From G965267425 sp965267425 (GTDB lineage: Bacteria; Bacteroidota; Bacteroidia; Flavobacteriales_E; Vicingaceae), in NCBI GenBank assembly GCA_965267425.1, contig OZ253959.1, positions 3,038,001 through 3,102,000 on the forward strand: DNA of 64,000 bases. Reading direction: 5' to 3'. Every line of letters begins with the position of its first letter. Position 1 is the stretch's first letter. Shown here piece by piece: positions 17,455 through 26,575 of the stretch. Below the pieces are notes generated by a model, which was given only the letters and a program-made list of their open reading frames with translations, made no database searches and was not told the DNA's origin. The position numbers and the translations under genes were made by a program.

Positions 17455-18865
17455 GCAAACAAATAGCTACACGGTTAGGCAATCCAAGATCTACATCTAT
17501 ACTTCCTGCAATCTCAATTTCTCCAGAAGAAAATTCTGGCTCCAAGAAACCACATTCTGACTCCAATACATCCAAATCCGATCCCGTCTTTAAGAATAAG
17601 TGATACTCACCTTCGTAACGTAATGGTTTAGCCAAGTGAAGTGTAACAAATTCGGCATTACCTGCATGACAGTTCCAAACGGCTCTGTTAACACCAATTA
17701 CTTCAACCAACGTATCAAATGCAAAACCTGTGTTTGTTAATACATCTTTATAAATAGATGAGTCAAGGATTCTAAATTCACTTCCATCGGGACTAATTGT
17801 CTCACAACGCACCCATGAATAAGGATCTCCAGTTATTCCTGTATGGAACTGAACTTTCAATGTAGTATCACCACAATCCGCTTCCAAATCAGAAGGGTGC
17901 AAACTATCACGTCTACAATTGTTCGAATTATCCACCCATAGTGAGAAGTCACGTTTAACCCATCCTGTTTCAATAGGCCTCAGATAAAATGCATTTCCTA
18001 TTATGACCGTGTCATATCTATATTCCGTTGCTTGAATTCCAATGGCATAAACCGATCCGTTTGCCTGAGTTGGTGCTCCAGGAGTAAATGGTATGATACC
18101 CGTTACTGGATTAATGGTAAATACATCATTTGTATTACACAATGGCACTGGCTTCTGGAAAGTAAACCCATTTTTATAACCTGAGGCAGTTCCATTATTT
18201 CCTTGAGGAATGTAAAAATCATAATGAACAGAGTCTCCATCGTATTCTGTGGTACTCATATCCAAGGTGTAGTAGTTACATTCACAAACCGTTCGGAAAA
18301 GATAATTAAGCATTGTATCCGTCAAGTGGTTAGGAAAACTTGGAACTCGATTGTGCCAGAATGGCGACGAGTTTTTAGCCTCATGAATAGGCCAGTCTTT
18401 ATTGTTAATTCCACACTCAACCCAAATCCATGCATTATTAATGTTTTGAGGGTTAATAATGTTTGGACGACAACAAGTAGTATATGACACTACCCAATCT
18501 GTTGCTCGTGCTGGGGGAGCCCAGGTGCCCCGGTAAATTGCTTCATCATAACAAAGGCTGGATTGACTTTGAGTACAGTTGTACAAACCTGTCGATTGAG
18601 CATCCGTGATGTACATGATTTGTGAAGCCGTAAAGGCATTACCAATATTTTGACCGATTGTATTGGCTCTTGCCCTCATACCCAATGAAGTAGGTAAGTT
18701 GGCAGTAAATCCACCACAAAATCGGTAACCGGTTACCGTAAATTCAAGTGTACTATCCTGAACCCAACGGTAAAAAATTTCAAATCCGGCGGTGTGTGTT
18801 GCTTTTGCAGGAGCCATCATGGCTATAAATCCTACAACTAATAGAGATCGTATTAAAGTTTTCAT
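16169..18865 (-). CDS. T9SS type B cargo, tandem paralogue 1
   Basis: A secreted surface protein of 898 residues: signal peptide (about 1-22, ending APAKA), THTAGFEIFYRWVQDSTLEF, a module with FTINPVTGIIPFTPGAP, Ig/PKD-like parts with many cysteines, and a type B sorting domain (PPNVFTPNKDGMNDYF, LQVYDRWGKLVYED, GTYMFIVEVKD). It is a tandem paralogue of the next gene upstream (19059-21758). The last ~430 residues differ at one position (V/I), whereas the first half is clearly diverged. An adhesive or cell-surface structural role is an inference from the domains; no enzyme motif is visible. Its own terminator follows. Confidence 0.9.
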   Translation of the reverse strand: MKTLIRSLLVVGFIAMMAPAKATHTAGFEIFYRWVQDSTLEFTVTGYRFCGGFTANLPTSLGMRARANTIGQNIGNAFTASQIMYITDAQSTGLYNCTQSQSSLCYDEAIYRGTWAPPARATDWVVSYTTCCRPNIINPQNINNAWIWVECGINNKDWPIHEAKNSSPFWHNRVPSFPNHLTDTMLNYLFRTVCECNYYTLDMSTTEYDGDSVHYDFYIPQGNNGTASGYKNGFTFQKPVPLCNTNDVFTINPVTGIIPFTPGAPTQANGSVYAIGIQATEYRYDTVIIGNAFYLRPIETGWVKRDFSLWVDNSNNCRRDSLHPSDLEADCGDTTLKVQFHTGITGDPYSWVRCETISPDGSEFRILDSSIYKDVLTNTGFAFDTLVEVIGVNRAVWNCHAGNAEFVTLHLAKPLRYEGEYHLFLKTGSDLDVLESECGFLEPEFSSGEIEIAGSIDVDLGLPNRVAICLPDTNPFPALKAVSPDAVYYWWTLDDGSGVLDTIQEGREADSTWGDLAGTYKINVVGEYGCPGSDEVEIFFPEKPYFKFEPPIYCDEYDEPIGMPPFLIAPPIGSGPDAPNQPGYYEWSIPGVGVVHIGDTLDSSVLSQNTIYRLRYVANPAYVGATGCEYSETIFYNRDSMPPQDPLYVRLDKDTYALCSTDSDVVDLEVWNEGMRQYYAPFRYKWFEEDIILWEEQGDKLTVSDSAKYSVRVEDTLGCWGTDTARIVLEERQGSFGIACSIFGENLARFTWEPVWNARYYEVSLDGGITWDRSSGSQSHEITNIVQQQHIMVRAVTTDACGYTDYRESDQCPDKVFPPNVFTPNKDGMNDYFVVRGLDLFPGSRLQVYDRWGKLVYEDDDYRNDWDGDDNPDGTYMFIVEVKDPDKTVHKGMITLLR

Positions 18866-19008
18866 TTGATTACAATTTTCCTAACCCATAGACGCACTTA
18901 TTGCACTATAGGTTGCATAGATACGAAAAAATATATGATTTTATGTTGAATACTTTCTAAACTCGTTAATTATCAAGGGTTTAAATTACATATTTTTTCA
19001 ACATTTTT

Positions 19009-19041
19009 TAAAAAAAAGGTGGGCAAAATTCTACCCACCTT
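19009..19041 (-). terminator. Rho-independent terminator of the T9SS gene ending at 19059
   Basis: Arms AAGGTGGG (19016-19023) and CCCACCTT (19034-19041) form a stem with a ten-base loop. On the minus strand this is followed by a T-run from 19017 downward. Its sequence is unrelated to the terminator of the paralogue, so the copied block ends before it. Confidence 0.85.
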
Positions 19042-19058
19042 CATAAATTACTCAATTA

Positions 19059-20344
19059 TTATCTCAATAAAGTAATCATTCCTTTGTGAACCGTTTTGTC
19101 TGGGTCTTTCACTTCCACAATGAACATATAGGTTCCATCTGGATTATCATCTCCATCCCAATCATTGCGGTAATCATCATCTTCATACACCAACTTACCC
19201 CAACGGTCATACACCTGTAGTCGACTACCTGGGAATAAATCCAAGCCTCGTACCACAAAGTAATCATTCATGCCATCTTTGTTCGGTGTAAACACATTGG
19301 GTGGAAATACCTTGTCTGGACATTGATCAGACTCGCGGTAATCTGTATATCCACATGCATCCGTTGTGACAGCTCTCACCATTATGTGTTGCTGTTGTAC
19401 AATATTGGTGATCTCATGTGATTGTGAACCACTTGAACGGTCCCAAGTAATGCCACCATCCAAACTCACCTCATAATAACGAGCATTCCATACTGGCTCC
19501 CAGGTAAATCTCGCCAAGTTCTCTCCAAAGATTGAACATGCTATACCAAAACTTCCCTGACGTTCTTCCAATACTATCCTAGCCGTATCTGTGCCCCAAC
19601 ATCCCAACGTATCTTCTACACGTACCGAATACTTCGCTGAATCACTTACCGTCAACTTATCGCCTTGCTCTTCCCACAAGATAATATCTTCTTCAAACCA
19701 CTTGTATCTGAATGGTGCGTAATACTGACGCATGCCTTCATTCCAAACCTCCAAGTCTACCACATCTGAATCCGTTGAACACAATGCATAAGTATCCTTA
19801 TCCAATCTTACATACAATGGATCTTGTGGTGGCATACTGTCTCTATTATAAAATATCGTCTCACTGTACTCACAGCCTGTGGCTCCTACATATGCTGGAT
19901 TAGCAACATAGCGCAAGCGATAAATCGTATTCTGTGACAATACACTCGAATCCAACGTGTCTCCGATATGAACCACACCAACTCCTGGAATGCTCCACTC
20001 ATAATATCCCGGCTGATTCGGAGCATCAGGTCCTGAACCTATTGGAGGTGCTATCAAAAACGGTGGCATACCAATGGGCTCATCGTACTCATCACAATAA
20101 ATCGGTGGTTCAAACTTAAAGTAAGGCTTCTCTGGGAAAAAGATCTCTACCTCATCACTTCCTGGACATCCATACTCACCAATTACATTGATTTTATACG
20201 TTCCTGCCAAGTCACCCCAAGTAGAATCCGCCTCTCTTCCCTCCTGTATCGTATCCAATACACCACTGCCATCATCCAATGTCCACCAGTAGTATACCGC
20301 ATCTGGACTCACTGCCTTCAACGCTGGAAATGGATTCGTGTCTG
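19059..20344. repeat. Near-identical direct repeat, copy 2
   Basis: Second copy of the 1,286 bp block at 16169-17454, offset by 2,890 bp. It covers the 3' half of the paralogous T9SS cargo gene. Confidence 0.95.
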
Positions 20345-21758
20345 AAAGACATATGGCTATTTTACTGGGAAGACCCAAATCCACACTTATTTCTCCTTCT
20401 AATGAAATCTCACCTGAAGAAAACTCGGGCTCCAAGAAACCACATTCTGATTCCAATACATCTAAATCCGATCCCGTTTTTAAGAATAAGTAATACTCAC
20501 CTTCATAACGCAACGGTTCAGAAAGGTGCAAGGTGACAACATCCGTGTTTCCTGCTCTGCAATTCCATACGGCACGATTCACACCTATGTAATCTACAAG
20601 ACTATCCGCAACAGGATTCCCAATTGATTTCTGGTAATTGTAATACGAAGAATCCGCAATTCTGAATTCACTTCCATCAGGGCTTATTGTCTCACAACGC
20701 ACCCAAGAATTTGGTTCATTTAAATTCCCATTATGAAATTGCACATCCAATATGGTGTCTCCACAGCTAGCTTCTAAATCAGAAGGGTGCAAACTATCCC
20801 GTCGGCAATTGTTTGCATTATCTACCCACAGTGTAAATTCTCTTTTTACATAACCTGTTGTAATGGGTTTAAGATAAAAGGCATTTCCTATGGCCACTGT
20901 ATCGTATCTATATTCTGTTGCTTTGATTCCAACAATATATGCCGAACCATTGGTTTGCGTGGGAGCTCCAGGAGTAAATGGAATGATACCCGTTACTGGA
21001 TTAATGGTAAATGCATCATTTGTATTACATAATGGAACTGGTTTTTGGAATGAAAATCCATTGGTATAAGTTGCAGGCGAACCTCCAACTCCAACTTGAG
21101 GTACATAAAACTCATATTGTACGGAATCTCCATCATATTCTGTGGTACTCATATCCAAGGTGTAGTAGTTACATTCACAAACCGTTCGAAACAAAAAGTT
21201 AATCATTGTATCCGTCAGGTGGTTTGGAAAACTTGGAACTCGATTGTGCCAAAAGGGTGATGAATTTTTTGACTCATGTAACGGCCAATCGTAATTATTG
21301 ATCCCACAATCAAAATACACTCCATTTTGTGCAATATTCTGAGGATTAATTATGGTAGGGCGACAACAATTGTAATTGTATACAACCCAATCCTTTGCCC
21401 GTGCCGGGGGAGCCCAGGTGCCACGATAAATCACTTCATCATAACAAAGGCTGGATTGACTTTGTGTACAGTTGTATAACCCTTCGTTGTTTTGATCATA
21501 GATATATGCAATTTGATTTAGCGTAACGGCATTGGTCAAGTTCATATTGATACTTGGAGCCTTGGCATGCATACGTATGGTCTGAGGAGGTGAAATCCCA
21601 TTACAATCATAATAACCGGTAACTGTAAATTCAAGGGTGCTATCGGAAACCCAACGGTAAAAAATCTCGTTTCCTGCCAGGTGACTTCCGAAAGAATTCA
21701 GGAAAAAAAAGGACATAAAAATCCCACTAAGCATAACTCTTATACGCTTCATAATCAA
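19059..21758 (-). CDS. T9SS type B cargo, tandem paralogue 2
   Basis: An 899-residue secreted protein with the same plan as the neighbouring paralogue: signal peptide (about 1-24), SHLAGNEIFYRWVSDSTLEF, a cysteine-rich N-terminal half with SQSSLCYDEVIYRGTW and FTINPVTGIIPFTPGAP, Ig/PKD-like segments, and the type B sorting domain at the end. The first ~470 residues are related to but different from copy 1, with insertions and deletions; the rest is nearly identical. The gene begins MIMKRIRVML; the ATG two codons in (21752) is an alternative start. It has its own terminator, so the two genes are probably transcribed separately. Confidence 0.9.
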   Translation of the reverse strand: MIMKRIRVMLSGIFMSFFFLNSFGSHLAGNEIFYRWVSDSTLEFTVTGYYDCNGISPPQTIRMHAKAPSINMNLTNAVTLNQIAYIYDQNNEGLYNCTQSQSSLCYDEVIYRGTWAPPARAKDWVVYNYNCCRPTIINPQNIAQNGVYFDCGINNYDWPLHESKNSSPFWHNRVPSFPNHLTDTMINFLFRTVCECNYYTLDMSTTEYDGDSVQYEFYVPQVGVGGSPATYTNGFSFQKPVPLCNTNDAFTINPVTGIIPFTPGAPTQTNGSAYIVGIKATEYRYDTVAIGNAFYLKPITTGYVKREFTLWVDNANNCRRDSLHPSDLEASCGDTILDVQFHNGNLNEPNSWVRCETISPDGSEFRIADSSYYNYQKSIGNPVADSLVDYIGVNRAVWNCRAGNTDVVTLHLSEPLRYEGEYYLFLKTGSDLDVLESECGFLEPEFSSGEISLEGEISVDLGLPSKIAICLSDTNPFPALKAVSPDAVYYWWTLDDGSGVLDTIQEGREADSTWGDLAGTYKINVIGEYGCPGSDEVEIFFPEKPYFKFEPPIYCDEYDEPIGMPPFLIAPPIGSGPDAPNQPGYYEWSIPGVGVVHIGDTLDSSVLSQNTIYRLRYVANPAYVGATGCEYSETIFYNRDSMPPQDPLYVRLDKDTYALCSTDSDVVDLEVWNEGMRQYYAPFRYKWFEEDIILWEEQGDKLTVSDSAKYSVRVEDTLGCWGTDTARIVLEERQGSFGIACSIFGENLARFTWEPVWNARYYEVSLDGGITWDRSSGSQSHEITNIVQQQHIMVRAVTTDACGYTDYRESDQCPDKVFPPNVFTPNKDGMNDYFVVRGLDLFPGSRLQVYDRWGKLVYEDDDYRNDWDGDDNPDGTYMFIVEVKDPDKTVHKGMITLLR

Positions 21759-21880
21759 TAGTTTATGTAAGTAGATTAGTTTATTTCGACTGTACCCTAA
21801 AGACGTAAATTAGGGGATGATAGTTGCATGTATAGAGGTTATAAACATTTCAATTACTCACGCATCCTAAGCCCAAAGAG

Positions 21881-21904
21881 CATTTCATTGAATTAAGTGA
21901 AATG
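21881..21904. repeat. Inverted repeat upstream of lepA
   Basis: CATTTCA and TGAAATG arms are separated by ten bases in the 225 bp gap between the T9SS gene and lepA. It lies about 55 bp upstream of the lepA -7 box. There is no T-run, so it is not a terminator; a role as operator is possible but unsupported. Confidence 0.3.
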
Positions 21905-21958
21905 ACATTAGAGCTAAGCTTTGATATAAAAATGAAGGGATTCAACTCAAAAAAAAGG

Positions 21959-21966
21959 TAAGTTTG
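21959..21966 (+). promoter_or_regulatory. Promoter -7 box for lepA
   Basis: TAAGTTTG, exact TAnnTTTG, ending 17 bases before the lepA ATG. Confidence 0.55.
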
Positions 21967-21983
21967 CATCTTCATTTTTTGAG

Positions 21984-23780
21984 ATGGATCAGATTCGAAA
22001 TTTTTGCATCATTGCCCATATCGACCATGGTAAAAGTACTTTGGCAGATCGTCTTTTGGAACATACAGGCACTATTTCCCAAAGAGAATTGCAAGCTCAG
22101 ACATTGGATGATATGGATTTGGAGAGAGAAAGAGGCATCACCATTAAGAGTCATGCCGTGCAGATGAATTATGAATTGGCAGGAAAGGATTACATTCTAA
22201 ATCTGATTGACACCCCGGGACATGTTGATTTTTCTTACGAAGTTTCCAGGTCCATTGCCTCTTGCGAAGGTGCGTTATTAATTGTTGATGCAGCCCAGGG
22301 AATTCAGGCACAGACAATATCAAATTTATACCTGGCTTTGGAGAATGATTTAGAAATCATTCCTATCCTCAATAAGATTGACCTGCCAAGTGCTATGCCT
22401 GAAGAAGTGAAAGATCAAATTGTTGATTTGATCGGGTGTGACCGTGATGATATTTTATCGGCTAGTGCTAAAACCGGATTGGGAATTGAAGATATTTTGC
22501 ATGCCATTGTTCATCGTGTACCCGCCCCAGTTGGAGATCCAAAGGCTCCGTTGCAAGCCATGATTTTTGATTCAGTGTATGATTCATATAGGGGGATCAA
22601 CGCTTACTTCAGGGTGATCAATGGAGAAATTAAATCTGGTGACAAGGTCAAATTTGTCGCAACCGGAAAAACATATTTAGCCGATGAAATTGGGGTACTA
22701 AAAATCAAGCAAGAACCCAAGAAAAAGATTTCTACGGGTGATGTAGGATATATAATTTCTGGAATTAAGGAAGCACGTGAAGTAAAAGTGGGAGATACCA
22801 TTACACATGTAGAAAGGCCTTGCGAAGAGACGATCAAAGGTTTTGAAGATGTTAAACCCATGGTCTTCGCCGGTATTTATCCAGTAGACACGGATGACTA
22901 TGAAGAACTTCGAGAAGCCATGGGAAAATTACAACTCAATGATGCTTCTTTGACTTATGAACCTGAATCATCAGCAGCTCTGGGTTTCGGTTTTCGTTGT
23001 GGGTTTTTGGGAATGCTCCACATGGAAATTATCCAGGAGCGCTTGGAACGTGAATTTGACATGACCGTCATCACAACAGTACCCAATGTTTCATACAAAG
23101 CTTATTTGACGAAAAATCCTGAAGAGGAGGTCATGATCAACAATCCTTCTGATTTACCTGAACTCAATTACCTGGATCGTGTTGAAGAGCCTTATATCAA
23201 TGCACAAATCATTACGAAGTCAGAATTTGTTGGCGTTATTATGTCATTGTGCATTGAAAAAAGAGGAGAAATCAAAAACCAGGTGTATCTCACCACCGAC
23301 CGTGTTGAGTTGTTGTTTGATATGCCACTTTCGGAGATTGTTTTTGATTTTTATGACCGACTGAAAAGTGTTTCCAGAGGATATGCTTCTTTTGACTACC
23401 ACCCAATTGGATACAAACAATCCTCATTAATTAAATTGGATATACTCTTAAATGGTGATCAAGTTGATGCACTATCCGCATTGATTCACAAGGATAAAGC
23501 ATATGATTTAGGAAAGAAGATTTGTACGAAATTAAAAGAGCTCATACCACGACAACAGTTTGACATTGCTATTCAGGCCGCCATCGGCTCTAAAATTCAA
23601 GCTCGAGAAACTGTCAAAGCAGTTCGAAAAGATGTAACTGCGAAATGTTATGGTGGGGATATCAGCCGAAAGCGAAAATTACTGGAGAAACAGAAAAAAG
23701 GGAAGAAAAGAATGCGACAAATTGGAAGTGTTGAAGTTCCACAACAAGCGTTTTTAGCTGTATTGAAATTAGATTCTTAA
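21984..23780 (+). CDS. lepA: Elongation factor 4 (LepA)
   Basis: LepA is a ribosome-bound GTPase related to EF-G that acts on stalled or initiating ribosomes. The G1 loop AHIDHGKSTLADRLL, the switch segment RERGITIKSHAVQ, DTPGHVDF and NKIDLPSA are clear. The C-terminal domain specific to LepA (GGDISRKRKLLEKQKKGKKR) completes it. The length of 598 residues is standard. It has its own promoter box and precedes yebC. Confidence 0.97.
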   Translation: MDQIRNFCIIAHIDHGKSTLADRLLEHTGTISQRELQAQTLDDMDLERERGITIKSHAVQMNYELAGKDYILNLIDTPGHVDFSYEVSRSIASCEGALLIVDAAQGIQAQTISNLYLALENDLEIIPILNKIDLPSAMPEEVKDQIVDLIGCDRDDILSASAKTGLGIEDILHAIVHRVPAPVGDPKAPLQAMIFDSVYDSYRGINAYFRVINGEIKSGDKVKFVATGKTYLADEIGVLKIKQEPKKKISTGDVGYIISGIKEAREVKVGDTITHVERPCEETIKGFEDVKPMVFAGIYPVDTDDYEELREAMGKLQLNDASLTYEPESSAALGFGFRCGFLGMLHMEIIQERLEREFDMTVITTVPNVSYKAYLTKNPEEEVMINNPSDLPELNYLDRVEEPYINAQIITKSEFVGVIMSLCIEKRGEIKNQVYLTTDRVELLFDMPLSEIVFDFYDRLKSVSRGYASFDYHPIGYKQSSLIKLDILLNGDQVDALSALIHKDKAYDLGKKICTKLKELIPRQQFDIAIQAAIGSKIQARETVKAVRKDVTAKCYGGDISRKRKLLEKQKKGKKRMRQIGSVEVPQQAFLAVLKLDS

Positions 23781-23790
23781 TCTAAAAAAA

Positions 23791-23798
23791 TATATTTG
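23791..23798 (+). promoter_or_regulatory. Promoter -7 box for yebC
   Basis: TATATTTG, exact TAnnTTTG, 25 bases before the yebC ATG and 11 bases after the lepA stop. Confidence 0.5.
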
Positions 23799-23823
23799 CC
23801 TATAACCTCAATTTAAGTTTGTT

Positions 23824-24579
23824 ATGTCAGGACACAGTAAATGGTCAACGATAAAACGAAAAAAAGGTGCCTTAGATGCCAAGCGTGGAAAAATGTTTAC
23901 ACGTGCTATCAAAGAAATTACCATAGCGGTTAAAGAAGGTGGTAGTCCTGATCCTGATTCCAACCCAAGACTTCGATTAGCAGTTTCAAATGCAAAAGGC
24001 ATTAATATGCCAAAGGACAATATTGAACGTGCCATTAAAAAAGCTTCTGATCAAAATAGCGAAACGTACGAGGAGCTGACCTATGAAGGATATGCGCCAA
24101 ATGGAATTGCCTTATTTGTTGAAACTTCAACTGATAATCAAAACCGCACCGTGGCGAATATTCGGGCTTTGTTTAACAAATACAACGGCAGTCTGGGCAC
24201 AAACGGTTCTCTTGAATTCATATTTGACAGAAAAGGTGTGTTCACCATTGATAAGTCATCCATTGGTGAAATGGATGAAGATGAATTTGAAATGGAGTTG
24301 ATCGATGGCGGTGCTCAGGATGTTGAGCGAGAAGGGGAAGAATTTATAGCATATACCACACTTGAAGATTTTGGAAATATGCAAAAGAAACTTGAGGAGT
24401 TGAAGATTGAGTTAAAAAATGCAGAATTACAACGTATACCAAATACAACCAAGTCTTTATCTCTTGAAGAGTCCCAAAAGATTCTGAACATTGTTGAAAA
24501 ATTTGAAGAGGATGATGACGTCACCAACGTTTATCACAATCTGGAATTGACTGATGAAATCATGAATTCAATGGATTAG
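23824..24579 (+). CDS. yebC: YebC/PmpR-family protein
   Basis: The N-terminus MSGHSKWSTIKRKKGALDAK and the central block YEGYAPNGIALFVE define the YebC family. Members are described as DNA-binding regulators (PmpR) and, more recently, as helpers of ribosomes stalled at proline runs; which applies here cannot be told. The length of 251 residues is usual. The stop shares a four-base TTAG with the convergent rsgA. Confidence 0.93.
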   Translation: MSGHSKWSTIKRKKGALDAKRGKMFTRAIKEITIAVKEGGSPDPDSNPRLRLAVSNAKGINMPKDNIERAIKKASDQNSETYEELTYEGYAPNGIALFVETSTDNQNRTVANIRALFNKYNGSLGTNGSLEFIFDRKGVFTIDKSSIGEMDEDEFEMELIDGGAQDVEREGEEFIAYTTLEDFGNMQKKLEELKIELKNAELQRIPNTTKSLSLEESQKILNIVEKFEEDDDVTNVYHNLELTDEIMNSMD

Positions 24580-25508
24580 TAATCCAAACCGCGGTAACTC
24601 TCTGCATCTGATTCCAGCATGTCTAAGTAATTCTTATACCGCCAATCCTGAATATCCCCTTTTTCAAGTGCATTTTTAACTGCACAAGAAGGTTCATTAA
24701 CATGCAAACAATTGTGAAATTTGCATTCCGAAATTTTCGTTAGAAATTCTGGAAAATAATGAGATAAATCTTGCTTTTCAATGTCGATTATGCCCAATGA
24801 TTTAATCCCGGGAGTATCAATGATGTATGTTTGTTTTTGCAGTTCAAACATTTCTGAAAAGGTCGTTTTGTGCGTTCCTGTTCCATGAGCTTCAGAAATT
24901 TCACCGGTCCCTAATTTCAAATCAGGATTTATGGCATTGATGATGGATGACTTGCCAACTCCGGAATGTCCAGAAATGACAATAGTTTTGTTTTCAATCA
25001 GTTCTTTAACCATTTTCAAATCATTTGAATCGTTCACAGAAATGATCTCAACCCGATAACCTATGTTCAAATAAACCTCCTTCCATTCATTCGCAATATG
25101 GCTGGATTTTTTGTTAAAAGCATCCTTTTTATTGATCAATATGACAGCAGGAATATGATATGCTCCTACACTTACCAGAAATCGATCGATAAATCCAGTC
25201 AACGTCAAAGGATTTTCAACAGTTACCATCAATAACGCCAGGTCAATGTTTGCGGCAATCAAATGTTCTCGTTTGGATAAATTGACCGAGCGTCTAATCA
25301 AGTGGTTTTTTCTGGGTTCTACATCAGTGATGATGCCTTGTCCATTATCTTCTAATTCGTATTGAACAACATCTCCAACAGTAAGAGGATTAGTTGTTCT
25401 CATGCCCTTCAATCTCAACTTTCCTTTGATTCGACAAGCAATTTCTTTGTTGTCCTCACCACGAATTGTATACCAACTTCCTGTAGATTTAAAAACAATC
25501 CCTTTCAA
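24576..25508 (-). CDS. rsgA: Ribosome small-subunit-dependent GTPase A
   Basis: RsgA is a circularly permuted GTPase that assists late 30S maturation. The order is OB-fold, NKKDAF (G4), GHSGVGKSSIIN (G1), DTPGIKSLG (G3) and a zinc motif CKFHNCLHVNEPSC, as expected. There is no in-frame ATG at the beginning. I place the start at the TTG at 25508, giving MKGIVFKSTGSWYTIR, which matches family N-termini; a TTG at 25517 is the alternative. A near-match promoter box, AATATTTG, ends 6 bases before the chosen start. The 3' end overlaps yebC by 4 bp. Confidence 0.92.
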   Translation of the reverse strand: MKGIVFKSTGSWYTIRGEDNKEIACRIKGKLRLKGMRTTNPLTVGDVVQYELEDNGQGIITDVEPRKNHLIRRSVNLSKREHLIAANIDLALLMVTVENPLTLTGFIDRFLVSVGAYHIPAVILINKKDAFNKKSSHIANEWKEVYLNIGYRVEIISVNDSNDLKMVKELIENKTIVISGHSGVGKSSIINAINPDLKLGTGEISEAHGTGTHKTTFSEMFELQKQTYIIDTPGIKSLGIIDIEKQDLSHYFPEFLTKISECKFHNCLHVNEPSCAVKNALEKGDIQDWRYKNYLDMLESDAESYRGLDY

Positions 25509-25603
25509 TGCATGCAAATATTTAAAGTAAAAGTAATGTTTCGTAGCGATAACCCATTTCGCAAACCTTTAGGAATTCGTATTTTCGCCGTAAAGGGAAG
25601 AAT

Positions 25604-26515
25604 ATGTCAATTGTAGTAGATCATGTGACCAAAATTTACGGAGAGCAAAAGGCGCTAAACGAAGTGAGTTTTGAAGTAGGAAAGGGAGAAATAGTAGGTT
25701 TTCTGGGCCCAAATGGCGCCGGCAAATCAACTATGATGAAGATTCTTTGTGGTTTTATTCCGCAAACAAGCGGCAGTGCAACAGTTGCAGGATATTTGGT
25801 TGACGAACACCCCATGAATGTCAAAGAATTGGTTGGATACCTTCCCGAACACAATCCATTGTATCATGAAATGTACGTGCGTGAATCTCTTGAATTTGTT
25901 TCTGGAGTGCACAAGATTCAAAATAAAACACAACGCATTTCTGAAGTAATTGAAATGGTAGGGCTTGAAAATGAAAAGCACAAAAAAATTCAGGCACTTT
26001 CAAAAGGATATCGACAGCGTGTTGGATTGGCTCAAGCGTTAATTCATGATCCGGAGGTGCTCATTTTGGATGAACCAACAACTGGGTTGGACCCAAATCA
26101 ATTGGAAGATATACGAAAGCTAATTGTGCAAATCGGAAAGGAAAAGACGGTAATGCTTTCCACCCATATTATGCAGGAGGTTGAGGCCATATGCAGTCGG
26201 GCGGTAATCATTGATAAAGGTAATATCGTGGCAAATAGTAGTGTGGAACAATTGAAGTCTGGTACTAAGGATGATGTATTAATTGTGACGTTTGACAAAC
26301 AAGTGGAAAGTTCTTTGTTAAAAGCAATGAAAAATGTGAATGCTGTAACTCCAATAAAAGACAATACCTGGCAAGTTCAATCTGAAGATGGAAATGCTTT
26401 GAGAAATGAGTTGGTGAAACTTTCTCTTGACAATGATTTGACCATTATGGAAATGAAGCAAGACGGCTCCTCTCTTGAAAATGTCTTCAAACAATTCACT
26501 TCAAAAAATAACTAG
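25604..26515 (+). CDS. gldA: ABC transporter ATPase, GldA-like
   Basis: A 303-residue ABC ATP-binding protein with Walker A GPNGAGKST, signature LSKGYRQRVGLAQAL, Walker B VLILDEPTTGLD and the H-loop STHIMQEVEA. The start MSIVVDHVTKIYGEQKALNEVSF and overall sequence are those of GldA, the ATPase of the GldAFG transporter linked to gliding motility. As in Flavobacterium johnsoniae, gldF and gldG are not adjacent. Gliding itself is not shown by this gene alone. The gene is divergent from rsgA with ~95 bp between starts and followed by metK. Confidence 0.85.
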   Translation: MSIVVDHVTKIYGEQKALNEVSFEVGKGEIVGFLGPNGAGKSTMMKILCGFIPQTSGSATVAGYLVDEHPMNVKELVGYLPEHNPLYHEMYVRESLEFVSGVHKIQNKTQRISEVIEMVGLENEKHKKIQALSKGYRQRVGLAQALIHDPEVLILDEPTTGLDPNQLEDIRKLIVQIGKEKTVMLSTHIMQEVEAICSRAVIIDKGNIVANSSVEQLKSGTKDDVLIVTFDKQVESSLLKAMKNVNAVTPIKDNTWQVQSEDGNALRNELVKLSLDNDLTIMEMKQDGSSLENVFKQFTSKNN

Positions 26516-26575
26516 AAATAATTGTACACAAGCACCAGCAGATTTTATTAATTTAGCCGCTTCAAAATTTAGTTC

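Noticed and set aside
26516..26575. SAM riboswitch before metK (also considered before metF)
   Set aside because: The gap is 60 bp with no stem-loop pattern of known SAM riboswitches; the metF upstream gap is equally plain.
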